Source: an uncultured Prevotellaceae bacterium (GTDB lineage Bacteria > Bacteroidota > Bacteroidia > Bacteroidales > Bacteroidaceae). Taken from it: a stretch of DNA of 64,000 bases. Each line of letters begins with the position of its first letter. Within the stretch, counting starts at the first letter, position 1. Below the pieces are notes generated by a model. The model did no database searches, was not told the origin of the DNA, and worked only from the letters and a program-made list of their open reading frames with translations. Shown here in pieces: positions 6,129 to 15,038 of the stretch. A program made the translations under genes and the position numbers. The stretch lies in NCBI GenBank assembly GCA_947304115.1, contig CAMZAE010000001.1, positions 124,001 to 188,000 on the forward strand, written 5' to 3'.

Positions 6129-8213
6129 ATGAAACGACATGATTTGTTTATACTTCTTTGGACTATTTGTCTCTGTTGCTTTGGCGAGCCTGGAAAAATT
6201 GTCGGGACTATTGGCGACAAGGCCGTGAAGACCTATCGAAAGAAGATTCCCCTGCAGGCTGAAGGCTATTACATAAAGGTAACTCCGAAGGAAATTGTAG
6301 TGGCAGGCAGAGACGAGAGCGGCCTCTTCTATGGGAAACAGGCATTAAAGACGCTCTCTAACACTTCCTTAAAGGGAGAGGACCTTTTCAAATTTCTAAA
6401 GTCCCAATATAAAGAAGTCTCTCCTTTAAGGGGAGATTCTGATGGGGCCTTTGAAATCCGTGATTGGCCGAGCGTCAGTTGCAGAGGCGTCATCGAGGGC
6501 TTCTACGGCAATCCTTGGAGCCACGAGGACAGGCTTCGGCAATTCGACTTCTACGGCAAGCACCGTCTGAACATCTATGTATATGGTCCGAAGGATGATC
6601 CTTATCATCGTGCGCATTGGCGCGAACCTTATCCCGAGGCAGAAGCTGCAAAACTGAAGGAACTTGTCGAGGCTGCGCATCGTAATAGGGTGCAGTTCGT
6701 TTGGGCCATTCATCCCGGAGGCGACATCAAGTGGAACCTTCAGGATAGCTTGGCCGTGGTGAAGAAACTTAACCTCATGTACGACCTCGGCATACGCACC
6801 TTTGCCGTCTTCTTCGATGACATCGGGGGCGAGGGCGCAAGGGGCGAGAAGCAGGCCGGCTTGATGAACTACCTGACCGACAACTTCGTCCGCAAACACA
6901 AGGATGTGGAGCCGCTCATCATCTGTCCAACGCAGTATAACAAAGCGTGGAGTGGCGGCGACTATCTCTCCACGCTTGGCACAAAGATGTACCCAGAGGT
7001 GCGCATCATGTGGACGGGCAACAGCGTGGTCGATATGATAGAGCGCGACGATATGGAGTGGATAAACGCGCAAATTAAGCGCAAGGCGTTCATCTGGCTC
7101 AACTATCCTGTCAACGACTACTGCCAGAGCCGCCTGCTCATGGGCAAGACCTACGGCAACGGCCTCGACATCGCAGACCTTGTATCAGGCTTCTGCAGCA
7201 ATCCGATGGAATACGCCGAAGCCTCGAAAGTCTCGCTCTACAGCATTGCCGACTACTGCTGGAACATGCCAGCCTACGATGCCGAGAAGTCCTGGGAAGA
7301 TGCACTCGACGAGTTAATGCCTACAAGCCGCGAGGCCTTCCGCTTCTTCTGTGAAAACAATGTCGATTTAGGCAAAACATATCATGGTTTGCGTCGCGAT
7401 GGCGAAAGTCCTGAGTTTAGGAAGGTCCCGAATGACGTCTATTTTAGTCGGCTTGTAACAGAAGCCGACGCTCTTCTTGCCGATAGCCTCTCACAGCCGG
7501 AGATGCTTAGGGAGATTGCACCGTGGGTGGAAAGTATGCGAGTGCTTGGGCAGAGAGGCTTGCAGGTGATGGCGATGCAAAAAGCACTGGAGGCGGCAGA
7601 CACCGTCGGCTTCATTGCCCATTACCGTGCAGAGCAACGACTCGAAGAAAAGCAGAAGTCCATCATCAGTCGCAACTACGAAGGTTCCGTCGTCAAGGCA
7701 AAGCCCATCGTTAGCGGCACCATAGTTACACCTTGGGTGAACGAAGAAACGCTTCAACTTGTCAAGAATTACAAGAAGAACTTTGCTTATGGTCTTGAGT
7801 TCCTTCCCCAGCAAGTCATCGAAGACGGAGCATACTTCATCAAAGCCAACGGGAAGTTCTTGACTGATGTCAATGCTTCAGCAGAAAGAACGGGCGATTG
7901 TCCTGTTTTTGTGGCGGAAGCCGACACCATCAATCCGCAGAGACAACTCTGGAACATCGAATTAATACCTGCCACGGGCCGCTATAAGATAACTAACGTA
8001 CAGGATGGACGCTATTTGAATGAACGCGGAACTTTTTGGCAGGACAAAGCCCAGAATCCTTTCGATGCAGACTGGCACACTTTCGTCATTGCAAAGACAG
8101 AGGGAGGCTACACCATTCAGTGTGGAGGTCGTGGAGGTTCTGGCTATTGGGTTACAGAGAAAGACCGCATCAAAAATGATAAGAAAGGAACTGTATTCCT
8201 GATAGAAAAATAA
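6129..8213 (+). CDS. Family GH84 beta-N-acetylglucosaminidase (O-GlcNAcase/hyaluronidase-like)
   Basis: This secreted glycosidase has 694 residues and an N-terminal hydrophobic segment (LFILLWTICLCCF). A GH20b-like domain (GYYIKVTPKEIVVAGRDESGLFYGKQAL) leads into the GH84 barrel, marked by VIEGFYGNPWSHEDRL, YVYGPKDDPYHRAHW and FVWAIHPGGDIKW. The FAVFFDDIGGEGARG block carries the two adjacent catalytic aspartates (D230 and D231), which work by substrate-assisted catalysis. The last 130 residues (GAYFIKANGKFLTDVN ... GRYLNERG) look like a ricin-type beta-trefoil, presumably sugar binding. The linker at residues 78-101 (LKGEDLFKFLKSQYKEVSPLRG) is encoded by an inverted repeat, CCTTAAAGGGAGA/TCTCCTTTAAGG, and looks inserted. 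The probable substrate is host or dietary GlcNAc glycans such as mucin. Confidence 0.93.
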   Translation: MKRHDLFILLWTICLCCFGEPGKIVGTIGDKAVKTYRKKIPLQAEGYYIKVTPKEIVVAGRDESGLFYGKQALKTLSNTSLKGEDLFKFLKSQYKEVSPLRGDSDGAFEIRDWPSVSCRGVIEGFYGNPWSHEDRLRQFDFYGKHRLNIYVYGPKDDPYHRAHWREPYPEAEAAKLKELVEAAHRNRVQFVWAIHPGGDIKWNLQDSLAVVKKLNLMYDLGIRTFAVFFDDIGGEGARGEKQAGLMNYLTDNFVRKHKDVEPLIICPTQYNKAWSGGDYLSTLGTKMYPEVRIMWTGNSVVDMIERDDMEWINAQIKRKAFIWLNYPVNDYCQSRLLMGKTYGNGLDIADLVSGFCSNPMEYAEASKVSLYSIADYCWNMPAYDAEKSWEDALDELMPTSREAFRFFCENNVDLGKTYHGLRRDGESPEFRKVPNDVYFSRLVTEADALLADSLSQPEMLREIAPWVESMRVLGQRGLQVMAMQKALEAADTVGFIAHYRAEQRLEEKQKSIISRNYEGSVVKAKPIVSGTIVTPWVNEETLQLVKNYKKNFAYGLEFLPQQVIEDGAYFIKANGKFLTDVNASAERTGDCPVFVAEADTINPQRQLWNIELIPATGRYKITNVQDGRYLNERGTFWQDKAQNPFDADWHTFVIAKTEGGYTIQCGGRGGSGYWVTEKDRIKNDKKGTVFLIEK
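6366..6434. repeat. Inverted repeat within the GH84 coding region
   Basis: CCTTAAAGGGAGA near 6367 is the near-complement of TCTCTCCTTTAAGG near 6419. The element keeps the reading frame and encodes a charged linker that is not part of the GH84 fold. Confidence 0.5.
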
Positions 8214-9728
8214 TCACCCCTTTAGTTTACGAGCCAAGCCCTTCATGCTGTCCGAGCGGTGAAGAAGCTGATACAAGCTCAAAGCAGATGCTACGACAAA
8301 GGCAATGGCACCTGTTACATATTTCTCCTCTTTAGAAGGAGAGACGAGGTAACAATACTCCACTGCCACCAACAAACAGACAAATTGTCCAAGGCAGAAA
8401 AGCAATGTGCTTTTGCGGAACACAAATCCATAGCGGAAATGGCAGTAAAGGAAATAGACCACTACATCGTATAAGGCTCCTGCAGAGAAAGCAATTCCTG
8501 CGCCAACAAGCCCGAATGAATTATAACACCACCAAACCAGCAGGCCAAAGAACACATCATAACACACCTCCAGCGCCAGATATGCGATACTATGTCCTTT
8601 GGCAAGGATGCTGTAACCCATAGGCAGTGAGATACAACGCAGAAAGGAATAGAAAACGGAAAGCGTAGCCATACCCGTTACGACCAAAAATTCCTCTTTG
8701 TAAAGTATGTTCAAAACAAGAGGCATGAACACAACAAGCAGGATGAGCATTGGAGTAAGAATGAGCGTACAAACGTCAATCTGTTGATTGATGGTGTCGT
8801 TCATTCGTTGATTATTATTGTTGACGGAAGAAAGTCTCGGGAAATAATCCGACTCCAAAGCAAGGAAAACGAGACCAGAATAGCCGACCATCAGCTTCCA
8901 ACCAGCACTATAGTGTCCCAACTCGGCTTCCGAATGGCTGGAAAGGATAATAGCAACGATAACCATCGGCAGGAAGGAATTGGCAACGCCTGCAAGCACA
9001 TAAGGAATGCCTACCTTGATGAGCGGCAAGCCCTCGCAGAAAGTCCTTTGGGAAAGAGGTTTCACCTTATACGAAACCAAACGGAGCGAGAAAGAAAAAT
9101 GCACCACAGCCGACATGAAACCGCAGGCGATAAGCCCCAAGATGACACCGCGAATGCCCAACAGATAATACATCGGAATGGTGCAAAGCAATGTTCCGAG
9201 TGCCAAAATCGTCTCGATAATTGCCACCTTTCTCACTTGTCGTAAACCCTTCAGGATGGCACACTCGCCCTCGGCAATGATATTGCTCACAGCCACAAGC
9301 GAGGTAAGCATTACTACAGGCCAGCGATGCCAGTCATGGTCGAAGTAGAAATAACTGATGATGGGCGAAAAGAAAAGGCAGATGAACACTGAAAGGAGTG
9401 CCGACCAAAGCACCCAAGTACGAATCACCATTACCTGATGCTCAATATCTTCCTCTGTACCGTTCTCGAAAAGCTCACCTGTCTTTCGCGTCGCATTTAA
9501 GGGAATACCCATATTGCTGGCATTGTTAAGAAACTCATAGACAGAGTTATAAGCAGTAATAAGACCTATTCCCCAACCACCGAGAAGAAGAGCAGTAAGC
9601 TTCTCGCGTATGACGCTGACAAGCATCTTCAAGCCTTGCACGCCGCCAAAGATGCCTGTGTACTTCAGGACATGGTCATAAGAGGTGTCATTCGTCTCGG
9701 CATTATGAAGATTCTTTAGTTCGTCCAT
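8214..9728 (-). CDS. Polysaccharide (O-antigen type) flippase, MATE/Wzx-like
   Basis: This is a polytopic inner membrane protein of about 504 residues with 12 or more hydrophobic segments. The N-terminal LKYTGIFGGVQGLKMLVSVIREKLTALLLGG and TAYNSVYEFLNNASNMGIP segments are typical of O-antigen translocases that move lipid-linked oligosaccharides to the periplasmic face. The ORF-track TTG start at 9752 belongs to the -7 element (rc TACCTTTGC), so the ATG at 9728 (MDELKNLH) is used. It is divergent from the GT2 gene at 9837. The two probably act in one surface-glycan pathway, separate from the large locus at 38-52 kb. The gene runs convergently up to the GH84 stop with no spacing. Confidence 0.85.
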   Translation of the reverse strand: MDELKNLHNAETNDTSYDHVLKYTGIFGGVQGLKMLVSVIREKLTALLLGGWGIGLITAYNSVYEFLNNASNMGIPLNATRKTGELFENGTEEDIEHQVMVIRTWVLWSALLSVFICLFFSPIISYFYFDHDWHRWPVVMLTSLVAVSNIIAEGECAILKGLRQVRKVAIIETILALGTLLCTIPMYYLLGIRGVILGLIACGFMSAVVHFSFSLRLVSYKVKPLSQRTFCEGLPLIKVGIPYVLAGVANSFLPMVIVAIILSSHSEAELGHYSAGWKLMVGYSGLVFLALESDYFPRLSSVNNNNQRMNDTINQQIDVCTLILTPMLILLVVFMPLVLNILYKEEFLVVTGMATLSVFYSFLRCISLPMGYSILAKGHSIAYLALEVCYDVFFGLLVWWCYNSFGLVGAGIAFSAGALYDVVVYFLYCHFRYGFVFRKSTLLFCLGQFVCLLVAVEYCYLVSPSKEEKYVTGAIAFVVASALSLYQLLHRSDSMKGLARKLKG

Positions 9729-9749
9729 CTGTTTATGACATTGGGGCTG

Positions 9750-9757
9750 CAAAGGTA
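9750..9757 (-). promoter_or_regulatory. -7 element TACCTTTG of the flippase gene
   Basis: The forward strand reads CAAAGGTA. It sits 22 bases upstream of the ATG at 9728 and overlaps the spurious TTG start. Confidence 0.65.
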
Positions 9758-9799
9758 CGAAATTATTCGTTACTTCATTCAGAATTCATAATTATTTTG

Positions 9800-9807
9800 T
9801 ACCTTTG
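9800..9807 (+). promoter_or_regulatory. -7 element TACCTTTG of the GT2 gene
   Basis: ATTATTTTGTACCTTTGTGC lies about 30 bases before the GT2 start, back to back with the flippase promoter. Confidence 0.65.
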
Positions 9808-9836
9808 TGCGAGAATTGGTAAATGCTAAATGATAA

Positions 9837-10823
9837 ATGGCAAATCTCCCAAACCTCATATCCGTCATTGTATGCACCTATAACCAACAGGATACGATTA
9901 GCCGGACGATTGAAAGCATTCTGTCGCAGAAGTGCCATCTGCCAATAGAAATCGTCATAGGTGAGGACTGCTCTACAGATGACACCCTGGCCATCTGTCA
10001 TCGGTATCAGAAACTGCATCCTGACACGATTCGCATTCTGGCAAACAAGCCCAACAAAGGTCTTGTGAAGAACTATTTTGACTGCATCCGCGCTTGCAGG
10101 GGGAAATATATTGCTGATTGCGCTGGCGACGACTTCTGGATAGACGACCTGAAACTTGAACAGGCTTCCCTCATTTTAGAGCAAAACGAGGATGTGGGCA
10201 TTGTGCATACTGATTGGCTTAGGTACAATGAGAAGACGGGAAAGCTGACTTCACCAGGAGGGGGAAGCAGAAAAGCAGAGTTGGCAGACATCCTTATGCC
10301 GAAAGAACGACCAGCCATTCAACTATGTACTTCTCTTTATCGTAATGACTGGATACTGCAAGCAATGCAGGATTATCCGCAATTCTTCAACCCAGAAACA
10401 TACCTATGCGAAGACTTACAGATTGCATTTTTCCTTGCCCGGATGGGCGACGTGGCTTACATCGACCGCCCTACCCTTGCCTATTCCTGCGGCGGCACAA
10501 CCATCTCCAATCCCGATAGTGAAGAAAAACAGTTCTACTTCTGGGCAAACGTCACACGCCTCTCCTTCGACCTGGCTCAAACCTTTGACATAAAAGACAG
10601 CCGACTTGACGAGTTTTTTCAGACTCGCATCCACAAACTCCTGATGCATGCCTTCCGTAGCGGCAAATCATCCTTGCAGTCAAAGGCTTTGCAGATGCAA
10701 CAGGAGATGAACGTCGCCGACAATCGTCAAATTCGTTTTACAAAAGTCCTTCTGCTTCCTATTGTTTGGCCGATAATGCGTTTCTTTAGAAACGTCTTGA
10801 AATCCTCAAAAACACGAAAATAA
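9837..10823 (+). CDS. Family 2 glycosyltransferase
   Basis: The 328-residue cytoplasmic or membrane-peripheral enzyme starts with the GT-A fold signature LISVIVCTYNQQDTISRTIESIL. It is followed by IEIVIGEDCSTDDT and the nucleotide-sugar/metal-binding region YIADCAGDDFWIDD (about residues 95-108). The acceptor and donor sugars cannot be inferred. The C-terminus is basic (MRFFRNVLKSSKTRK), consistent with membrane association. It is transcribed divergently from the flippase gene, with 108 bases between start codons that contain both promoters. The adjacent AT-rich linker (GGTAAATGCTAAATGATAAATGG) abuts the start. Confidence 0.9.
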   Translation: MANLPNLISVIVCTYNQQDTISRTIESILSQKCHLPIEIVIGEDCSTDDTLAICHRYQKLHPDTIRILANKPNKGLVKNYFDCIRACRGKYIADCAGDDFWIDDLKLEQASLILEQNEDVGIVHTDWLRYNEKTGKLTSPGGGSRKAELADILMPKERPAIQLCTSLYRNDWILQAMQDYPQFFNPETYLCEDLQIAFFLARMGDVAYIDRPTLAYSCGGTTISNPDSEEKQFYFWANVTRLSFDLAQTFDIKDSRLDEFFQTRIHKLLMHAFRSGKSSLQSKALQMQQEMNVADNRQIRFTKVLLLPIVWPIMRFFRNVLKSSKTRK

Positions 10824-10855
10824 GCACTTTGGCAAGAAAAAAGTCTTGCTAATGC

Positions 10856-10885
10856 TTGTAGAATAATGAAAAAGTTGTACCTTTG
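10856..10885 (+). promoter_or_regulatory. rplM-rpsI promoter (-33 TTG, -7 TACCTTTG)
   Basis: TTG at 10856-10858 and TACCTTTG at 10878-10885 are separated by 19 bases, a good match to the Bacteroidota two-part promoter. Confidence 0.75.
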
Positions 10886-11032
10886 CACGCCGATTATTAT
10901 CAAAGGGGCACAAAACTGTCCCTTCGAAGCGTGTGAATAGTCCGCATCATTGGCCTGAACGGACGGTTCGTGAATCGCAACGAAACAAGAGAAATAACTT
11001 AGGTAGAAACAAAAACAAAAGTAAGACAAAGA
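10886..11032 (+). promoter_or_regulatory. Structured 5' leader of rplM-rpsI
   Basis: The untranslated leader is about 145 bases. AAGGGGCA (10903-10910) can pair with TGTCCCTT (10917-10924), and GTCCG (10940-10944) with CGGAC (10960-10964). Leaders of this operon are targets of L13 autoregulation in other bacteria. That this is one is inference from position and pairing. Confidence 0.4.
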
Positions 11033-11494
11033 ATGGATACTTTGAGTTACAAGACCATCTCAATGAACAAGGCTACCGTAAAGAAGGAATGGGTAGTAGT
11101 TGACGCTACTGACCAGGTTCTCGGTCGCCTCTGTACTAAGGTGGCAAAATTGCTGAGAGGCAAGTACAAGGCAGAGTTCACTCCCAATGTGGATTGCGGT
11201 GACAATGTAATCATCGTGAATGCCGATAAGATTATCATCACTGGTAAGAAGATGACAGACCGTACTTATCTGTCCTACACAGGCTACCCCGGTGGCCAGC
11301 GCGCTACAACTCCTGCCGATATTCTGGCTAAGCCAAATGGAGCAGACAAGTTGATTCGCCGCACAGTAAAGGGTATGTTGCCCAAGAACAAGCTGGCTGA
11401 CAAGCTCATCACCAACCTCTATGTTTATGGTGGTGCAGAGCACAAGCAGCAGGCACAGAGCCCCAAGGCTATTGATATTAACCAGTATAAATAA
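11033..11494 (+). CDS. rplM: 50S ribosomal protein L13 (uL13)
   Basis: The 153-residue product carries the L13 hallmarks WVVVDATDQVLGRLCTKVAKLLRGKYKAEFTPNVDCGDNVIIVNADKI and the YLSYTGYPGG block, plus the RRTVKGMLPKNKL segment. L13 binds 23S rRNA early in assembly of the large subunit. The frame opens with MDTLSYKTISMNKATVKKEW. The first ATG is plausible and matches the usual Bacteroidales N-terminus. The internal ATG at residue 11 is a possible alternative. rpsI follows after nine bases, the classic two-gene operon. Confidence 0.97.
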   Translation: MDTLSYKTISMNKATVKKEWVVVDATDQVLGRLCTKVAKLLRGKYKAEFTPNVDCGDNVIIVNADKIIITGKKMTDRTYLSYTGYPGGQRATTPADILAKPNGADKLIRRTVKGMLPKNKLADKLITNLYVYGGAEHKQQAQSPKAIDINQYK

Positions 11495-11503
11495 TCACCA
11501 AAC

Positions 11504-11899
11504 ATGGATACGAAATACATAGCTAATGCGCTGGGCCGCCGCAAGTGCGCCGTTGCCCGCGTCTATGTCAAAGAAGGTAATGGTAAGATTACCATCAACA
11601 AGCGCGACCTTACCGAGTACTTCCCCAGCACCATCCTGCAGTTCGTAGTTAAGCAGCCTCTGGCTCTGCTTGACGTGGTTGAGAAGTACGACATCAACGT
11701 CAACCTCTACGGTGGCGGCTACACAGGTCAGTCTCAGGCCCTTCGCCTGGCTATTGCCCGCGCCCTCGTGAAGATTAACGCTGAGGACAAGAAAGCACTC
11801 CGTGCCGAAGGCTTTATGACACGCGACAGCCGCGAGGTCGAGAGAAAGAAGCCCGGACGTCCAAAGGCACGCCGTCGCTTCCAGTTCAGCAAGCGCTGA
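11504..11899 (+). CDS. rpsI: 30S ribosomal protein S9 (uS9)
   Basis: The product has 131 residues. It shows the S9 N-terminal ALGRRKCAVARVYVKEGNGKITINKRDL, the YGGGYTGQSQALRLAIARALV block, and the invariant basic C-terminal tail KKPGRPKARRRFQFSKR, which reaches the ribosomal P site. It is co-transcribed with rplM. Confidence 0.98.
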   Translation: MDTKYIANALGRRKCAVARVYVKEGNGKITINKRDLTEYFPSTILQFVVKQPLALLDVVEKYDINVNLYGGGYTGQSQALRLAIARALVKINAEDKKALRAEGFMTRDSREVERKKPGRPKARRRFQFSKR

Positions 11900-12171
11900 T
11901 ACTATTTACTATTTGACGATTTACAATTTACATTTTATTTACGATTGGACTATTGAGTCTTTTATTGGAAGCAATAACCAAGTCACTAAATTGTCAATAA
12001 ATAGTAAATGGTAAATTGTCAAATTGTGAAATCAACGAAGGTTTAGTATCTAAATCTGCCTGACTCCCCCTTATATATTATATATAATGTATAGAGGGAC
12101 TACTCGCAGATTGGTTCTAACACAAAAGAATTAACAAAGAAAGTAAACAACAATCAAAACAAACAAGAACA
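11900..12171. other. Spacer between rpsI and rpsB with AT-rich linker repeats and a hairpin
   Basis: The first part is made of units such as TTTACTATTTGACGATTTACAATTT and, in reverse sense, AATAGTAAATGGTAAATTGTC. A possible stem-loop CCCTTATATATT...ATGTATAGAGGG lies at 12067-12097 in the rpsB leader. I could not find a convincing TAnnTTTG element here, so rpsB-tsf may rely on read-through or a divergent promoter. Confidence 0.4.
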
Positions 12172-12981
12172 ATGTCAAGAACTGATTTTGAGACTTTATT
12201 GGAGGCCGGATGTCACTTCGGCCACCTCAAGAGAAAGTGGAACCCCGCTATGGCTCCTTACATCTTCATGGAGCGCAACGGCATTCATATCCTCGACCTG
12301 CACAAGACTGTTGCTAAGATTGACGAGGCTGCAGAAGCTATGAAGCAGATTGCCAAGAGCGGTAAGAAAATCCTCTTTGTCGCTACCAAGAAACAGGCCA
12401 AGCAATGCGTTGCCGACCTCGCCACCTCTGTAGGCATGCCCTACGTTATCGAGCGCTGGCCCGGCGGTATGCTTACCAACTTCCCCACAATCCGCAAGGC
12501 TGTGAAGAAGATGACCACCATCGATAAGCTCATTGCCGACGGAACATTCAGTAACCTCTCCAAGCGTGAGATTCTGCAGGTTAGCCGCCAGCGTGCCAAG
12601 CTCGAGAAGAACCTCGGTTCTATCGCTGACCTCAACCGTCTGCCCTCTGCCCTCTTCGTTGTTGACGTACTGAAGGAGCAGATTGCAGTTCGTGAGGCAA
12701 ACCGCCTCGGCATTCCCGTGTTCGGTATCGTTGATACCAACAGCAATCCCGACAACATCGACTTCGTCATCCCCGCTAACGATGATGCAAGCAAGAGCAT
12801 CGAAGTAATCCTCCAGGCTTGCTGCGCAGCAATCAACGAGGGCCTTGAAGAACGCAAGATTGAGAAGGCCGATAGCGATGCAGCTTCTGAGCAGGAAGAC
12901 CAGCCCGTAAAGAAGGGCCGTCGCAGTGGCAAGGCTCGCGAGGCAGAGGCTGAAGTTGAAGAAGCTCTTGAGGCTGAATAA
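12172..12981 (+). CDS. rpsB: 30S ribosomal protein S2 (uS2)
   Basis: The product has 269 residues. It starts with FETLLEAGCHFGHLKRKWNPAMAPYIFMERNGIHILDLHKT, the typical S2 opening, and contains KKQAKQCV, RWPGGMLTNFPTIR and GIPVFGIVDTNSNPDNIDFVIPANDDA. S2 joins the 30S head late in assembly. The acidic, lysine-rich C-terminal tail (EEDQPVKKGRRSGKAREAEAEVEEALEAE) is an extension of the kind common in Bacteroidetes. It is followed by tsf after 36 bases, in the usual rpsB-tsf arrangement. Confidence 0.98.
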   Translation: MSRTDFETLLEAGCHFGHLKRKWNPAMAPYIFMERNGIHILDLHKTVAKIDEAAEAMKQIAKSGKKILFVATKKQAKQCVADLATSVGMPYVIERWPGGMLTNFPTIRKAVKKMTTIDKLIADGTFSNLSKREILQVSRQRAKLEKNLGSIADLNRLPSALFVVDVLKEQIAVREANRLGIPVFGIVDTNSNPDNIDFVIPANDDASKSIEVILQACCAAINEGLEERKIEKADSDAASEQEDQPVKKGRRSGKAREAEAEVEEALEAE

Positions 12982-13017
12982 AGAAACCAATAATAACTTT
13001 TAATTATTATTTGTACT

Positions 13018-14010
13018 ATGGAAGTTACAATGAATGATATCAAGAAGCTCCGCGAAATGACGGGCGCTGGTTTGGCAGACTGCAAGAAGGCTCTGGCAGA
13101 AAGCGACGACATGGACGGTGCTGTAGCATACCTGCGCAAGAAAGGTCAAGCTGTTGCTGCTAAGCGTAGCGACCGCGAGGCTGCCGAGGGTTGCGTGCTC
13201 GTAAAGGCAGAGAACGGATTTGGTGCTATCATCGCCCTCAAGTGCGAGACCGACTTCGTGGCTAACAATGCCGATTTCGTAGCTCTCACCAAGCAGATTC
13301 TCGACGCTGCCGTTGCAGCAAAGTGCAAGACGCTCGACGAGGTGAAGGCCCTGCCTATGGGCGAAGGAACCGTCCAGGACGCAGTTACGGCTCGCAGCGG
13401 TATCACTGGCGAGAAGATGGAACTCGACGGCTATTGCACCATCGAGGGCGAGAACATCGCTACCTACAACCACATGAACCGCAACGGCCTCTGCACCATG
13501 CTCAACCTGAGCAAGAAGGTTGAGGACGAGACTGTAGGTAAGAACATTGCCATGCAGATTGCAAGCGCTTCTCCTGTGGCTATCGATGAGAGCGGTGTGC
13601 CTCAGAGCGTTAAGGACAACGAGCTGGCTGTTGCCATCGAGAAGTCCAAGAGCGAGCAGGTTCAGAAGGCTGTAGAGGCTGCCATCAAGAAGGCTGGCTA
13701 CAACCCCGCACACTTCGACAGCGAAGACCACATGGAGAGCAATCAGACTAAGGGTTGGATCACAGCCGAGGACGTTGCCAAGGTGAAGGAAATCATCGCA
13801 ACTGTATCTGCGGAGAAGGCTGCGAACCTCAACCCCGCAATGATTGAGAACATCGCCAAAGGTCGTTTGAATAAGTTCCTTAAAGAGAACTGCCTGATGA
13901 GTCAGGAGTACATTTGGGACAAGAACCTTACCGTTGCCTCATATCTTCAGAGCATCGACAAGGGACTCACCGTCACCGACTTTAAGCGCTTCACTCTCCG
14001 CGCCGAGTAA
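13018..14010 (+). CDS. tsf: Translation elongation factor Ts
   Basis: The 330-residue guanine nucleotide exchange factor for EF-Tu begins with a UBA-like domain (IKKLREMTGAGLADCKKALAESDDMDGAVAYLRKKG, from about residue 8). It continues with the core ECETDFV-type motif (KCETDFVANNADFV) that contacts EF-Tu. A coiled-coil region and the second dimerisation subdomain end in LNKFLKENCLMSQEYIWDKNLTV. The first codon may be ATG at 13018 (MEVTMND) or at 13030. The former is preceded by an AT-rich stretch without a strong ribosome site, as is usual in this phylum. Confidence 0.98.
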   Translation: MEVTMNDIKKLREMTGAGLADCKKALAESDDMDGAVAYLRKKGQAVAAKRSDREAAEGCVLVKAENGFGAIIALKCETDFVANNADFVALTKQILDAAVAAKCKTLDEVKALPMGEGTVQDAVTARSGITGEKMELDGYCTIEGENIATYNHMNRNGLCTMLNLSKKVEDETVGKNIAMQIASASPVAIDESGVPQSVKDNELAVAIEKSKSEQVQKAVEAAIKKAGYNPAHFDSEDHMESNQTKGWITAEDVAKVKEIIATVSAEKAANLNPAMIENIAKGRLNKFLKENCLMSQEYIWDKNLTVASYLQSIDKGLTVTDFKRFTLRAE

Positions 14011-14028
14011 GCAACAAGCTCGTCGCAA

Positions 14029-14070
14029 ATAACAAGAGGGGATATACCGATTGGCATATCCCCTCTTATT
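14029..14070. terminator. Intrinsic terminator between tsf and folD
   Basis: AAGAGGGGATATACC pairs with GGCATATCCCCTCTT around a GATT loop, a 15-bp stem with one G-U pair. It sits between convergent genes and can serve both strands. Confidence 0.85.
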
Positions 14071-14127
14071 GTATTGGTTCATAAGCATTACATATCGCAC
14101 AATGCTTTTGAGAAATCTCTATACCTG

Positions 14128-15003
14128 TTAGTAATAGAGATGCTTTCCTGCGGCAAGGGTGTTGAGCATAAGCATACAAATCGTCATAGGGCCAACGCCT
14201 CCAGGAACGGGAGTGATGTAAGAACAGAGCGGCGCAACGTTCTCGAAGTCAACGTCGCCGCAAAGACGGAAGCCGCTCTTACGCGAGGCATCGGGTACGC
14301 GGGTGGTGCCCACATCGATGACGACAGCCCCAGGTTTCACCATATCCGCCTTCAGGAAGGCTGGCTGACCGATGGCTGCGATAATGATGTCTGCCTGGAG
14401 GCATTCCTCTTTGAGCGTTCTGCTACGACTATGACAAACGGTCACGGTGCTGTCGCCATACTGCTTCTGCATCATCAACTGTGCCATTGGTTTGCCTACG
14501 ATGTTGCTACGGCCAAGGATAACGCACTTCTTGCCACTGGTCGGAATCTCATAACGACGAAGCAACTCAAGGATGCCCTTCGGCGTGGCACTGATGTAAC
14601 AAGGCAGACCGATAGCCATGCGACCTACATTGATGGGATGAAAACCATCCACGTCCTTCCTATAGTCGATAGCCTCGATGACCTTCTGTTCGCTGATGTG
14701 CTTAGGCAAAGGAAGTTGGACGATGAAACCGTCCACAGACTCATCCTTGTTAAGCTTCTCGACTTCCAAAAGCAACTGCTCCTCTGTGATATCGTCTTCG
14801 AAGCGTAGCAAAGTGCTTTGAAAGCCACAAGCCTCACATGCCAATACCTTGTTGCGGACGTATGTCTCACTGCCCCCGTCGTGGCCTACGAGAATGGCTG
14901 CCAAGTGTGGACACTTGCCGCCCTTCGCCACGATGTCTTCTACCTCTGCCTTAATCTCTGCCTTGATGGTGGCAGCCGTTTGTTTACCGTCAATTAATTT
15001 CAC
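14128..15003 (-). CDS. folD: Bifunctional methylenetetrahydrofolate dehydrogenase / methenyltetrahydrofolate cyclohydrolase
   Basis: FolD interconverts 5,10-methylene-, methenyl- and 10-formyl-tetrahydrofolate in cytosolic one-carbon metabolism. The 291-residue protein shows the catalytic lysine region [13 protein letters not shown] (K in the YxxxK motif), [12 protein letters not shown], the [13 protein letters not shown] block, the Rossmann [18 protein letters not shown] motif and the C-terminal [15 protein letters not shown]. All are diagnostic. The length is normal. It lies 35 bases downstream of ffh on the same strand, so it may be co-transcribed. Confidence 0.98.
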   Translation of the reverse strand: MKLIDGKQTAATIKAEIKAEVEDIVAKGGKCPHLAAILVGHDGGSETYVRNKVLACEACGFQSTLLRFEDDITEEQLLLEVEKLNKDESVDGFIVQLPLPKHISEQKVIEAIDYRKDVDGFHPINVGRMAIGLPCYISATPKGILELLRRYEIPTSGKKCVILGRSNIVGKPMAQLMMQKQYGDSTVTVCHSRSRTLKEECLQADIIIAAIGQPAFLKADMVKPGAVVIDVGTTRVPDASRKSGFRLCGDVDFENVAPLCSYITPVPGGVGPMTICMLMLNTLAAGKHLYY

Positions 15004-15038
15004 AATCTAACTATTATGCGATTTGACAATTGAGTTGG

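Noticed and set aside
9752-9752. TTG starts for several track ORFs (for example 9752, 5347, 17030, 31013)
   Set aside because: The TTG belongs to, lies within or lies upstream of the TAnnTTTG promoter element, or has a better ATG just downstream, so these starts were replaced.
12196-14808. Several long antisense ORFs over rpsB, tsf and folD
   Set aside because: All are shadows of recognisable housekeeping genes.
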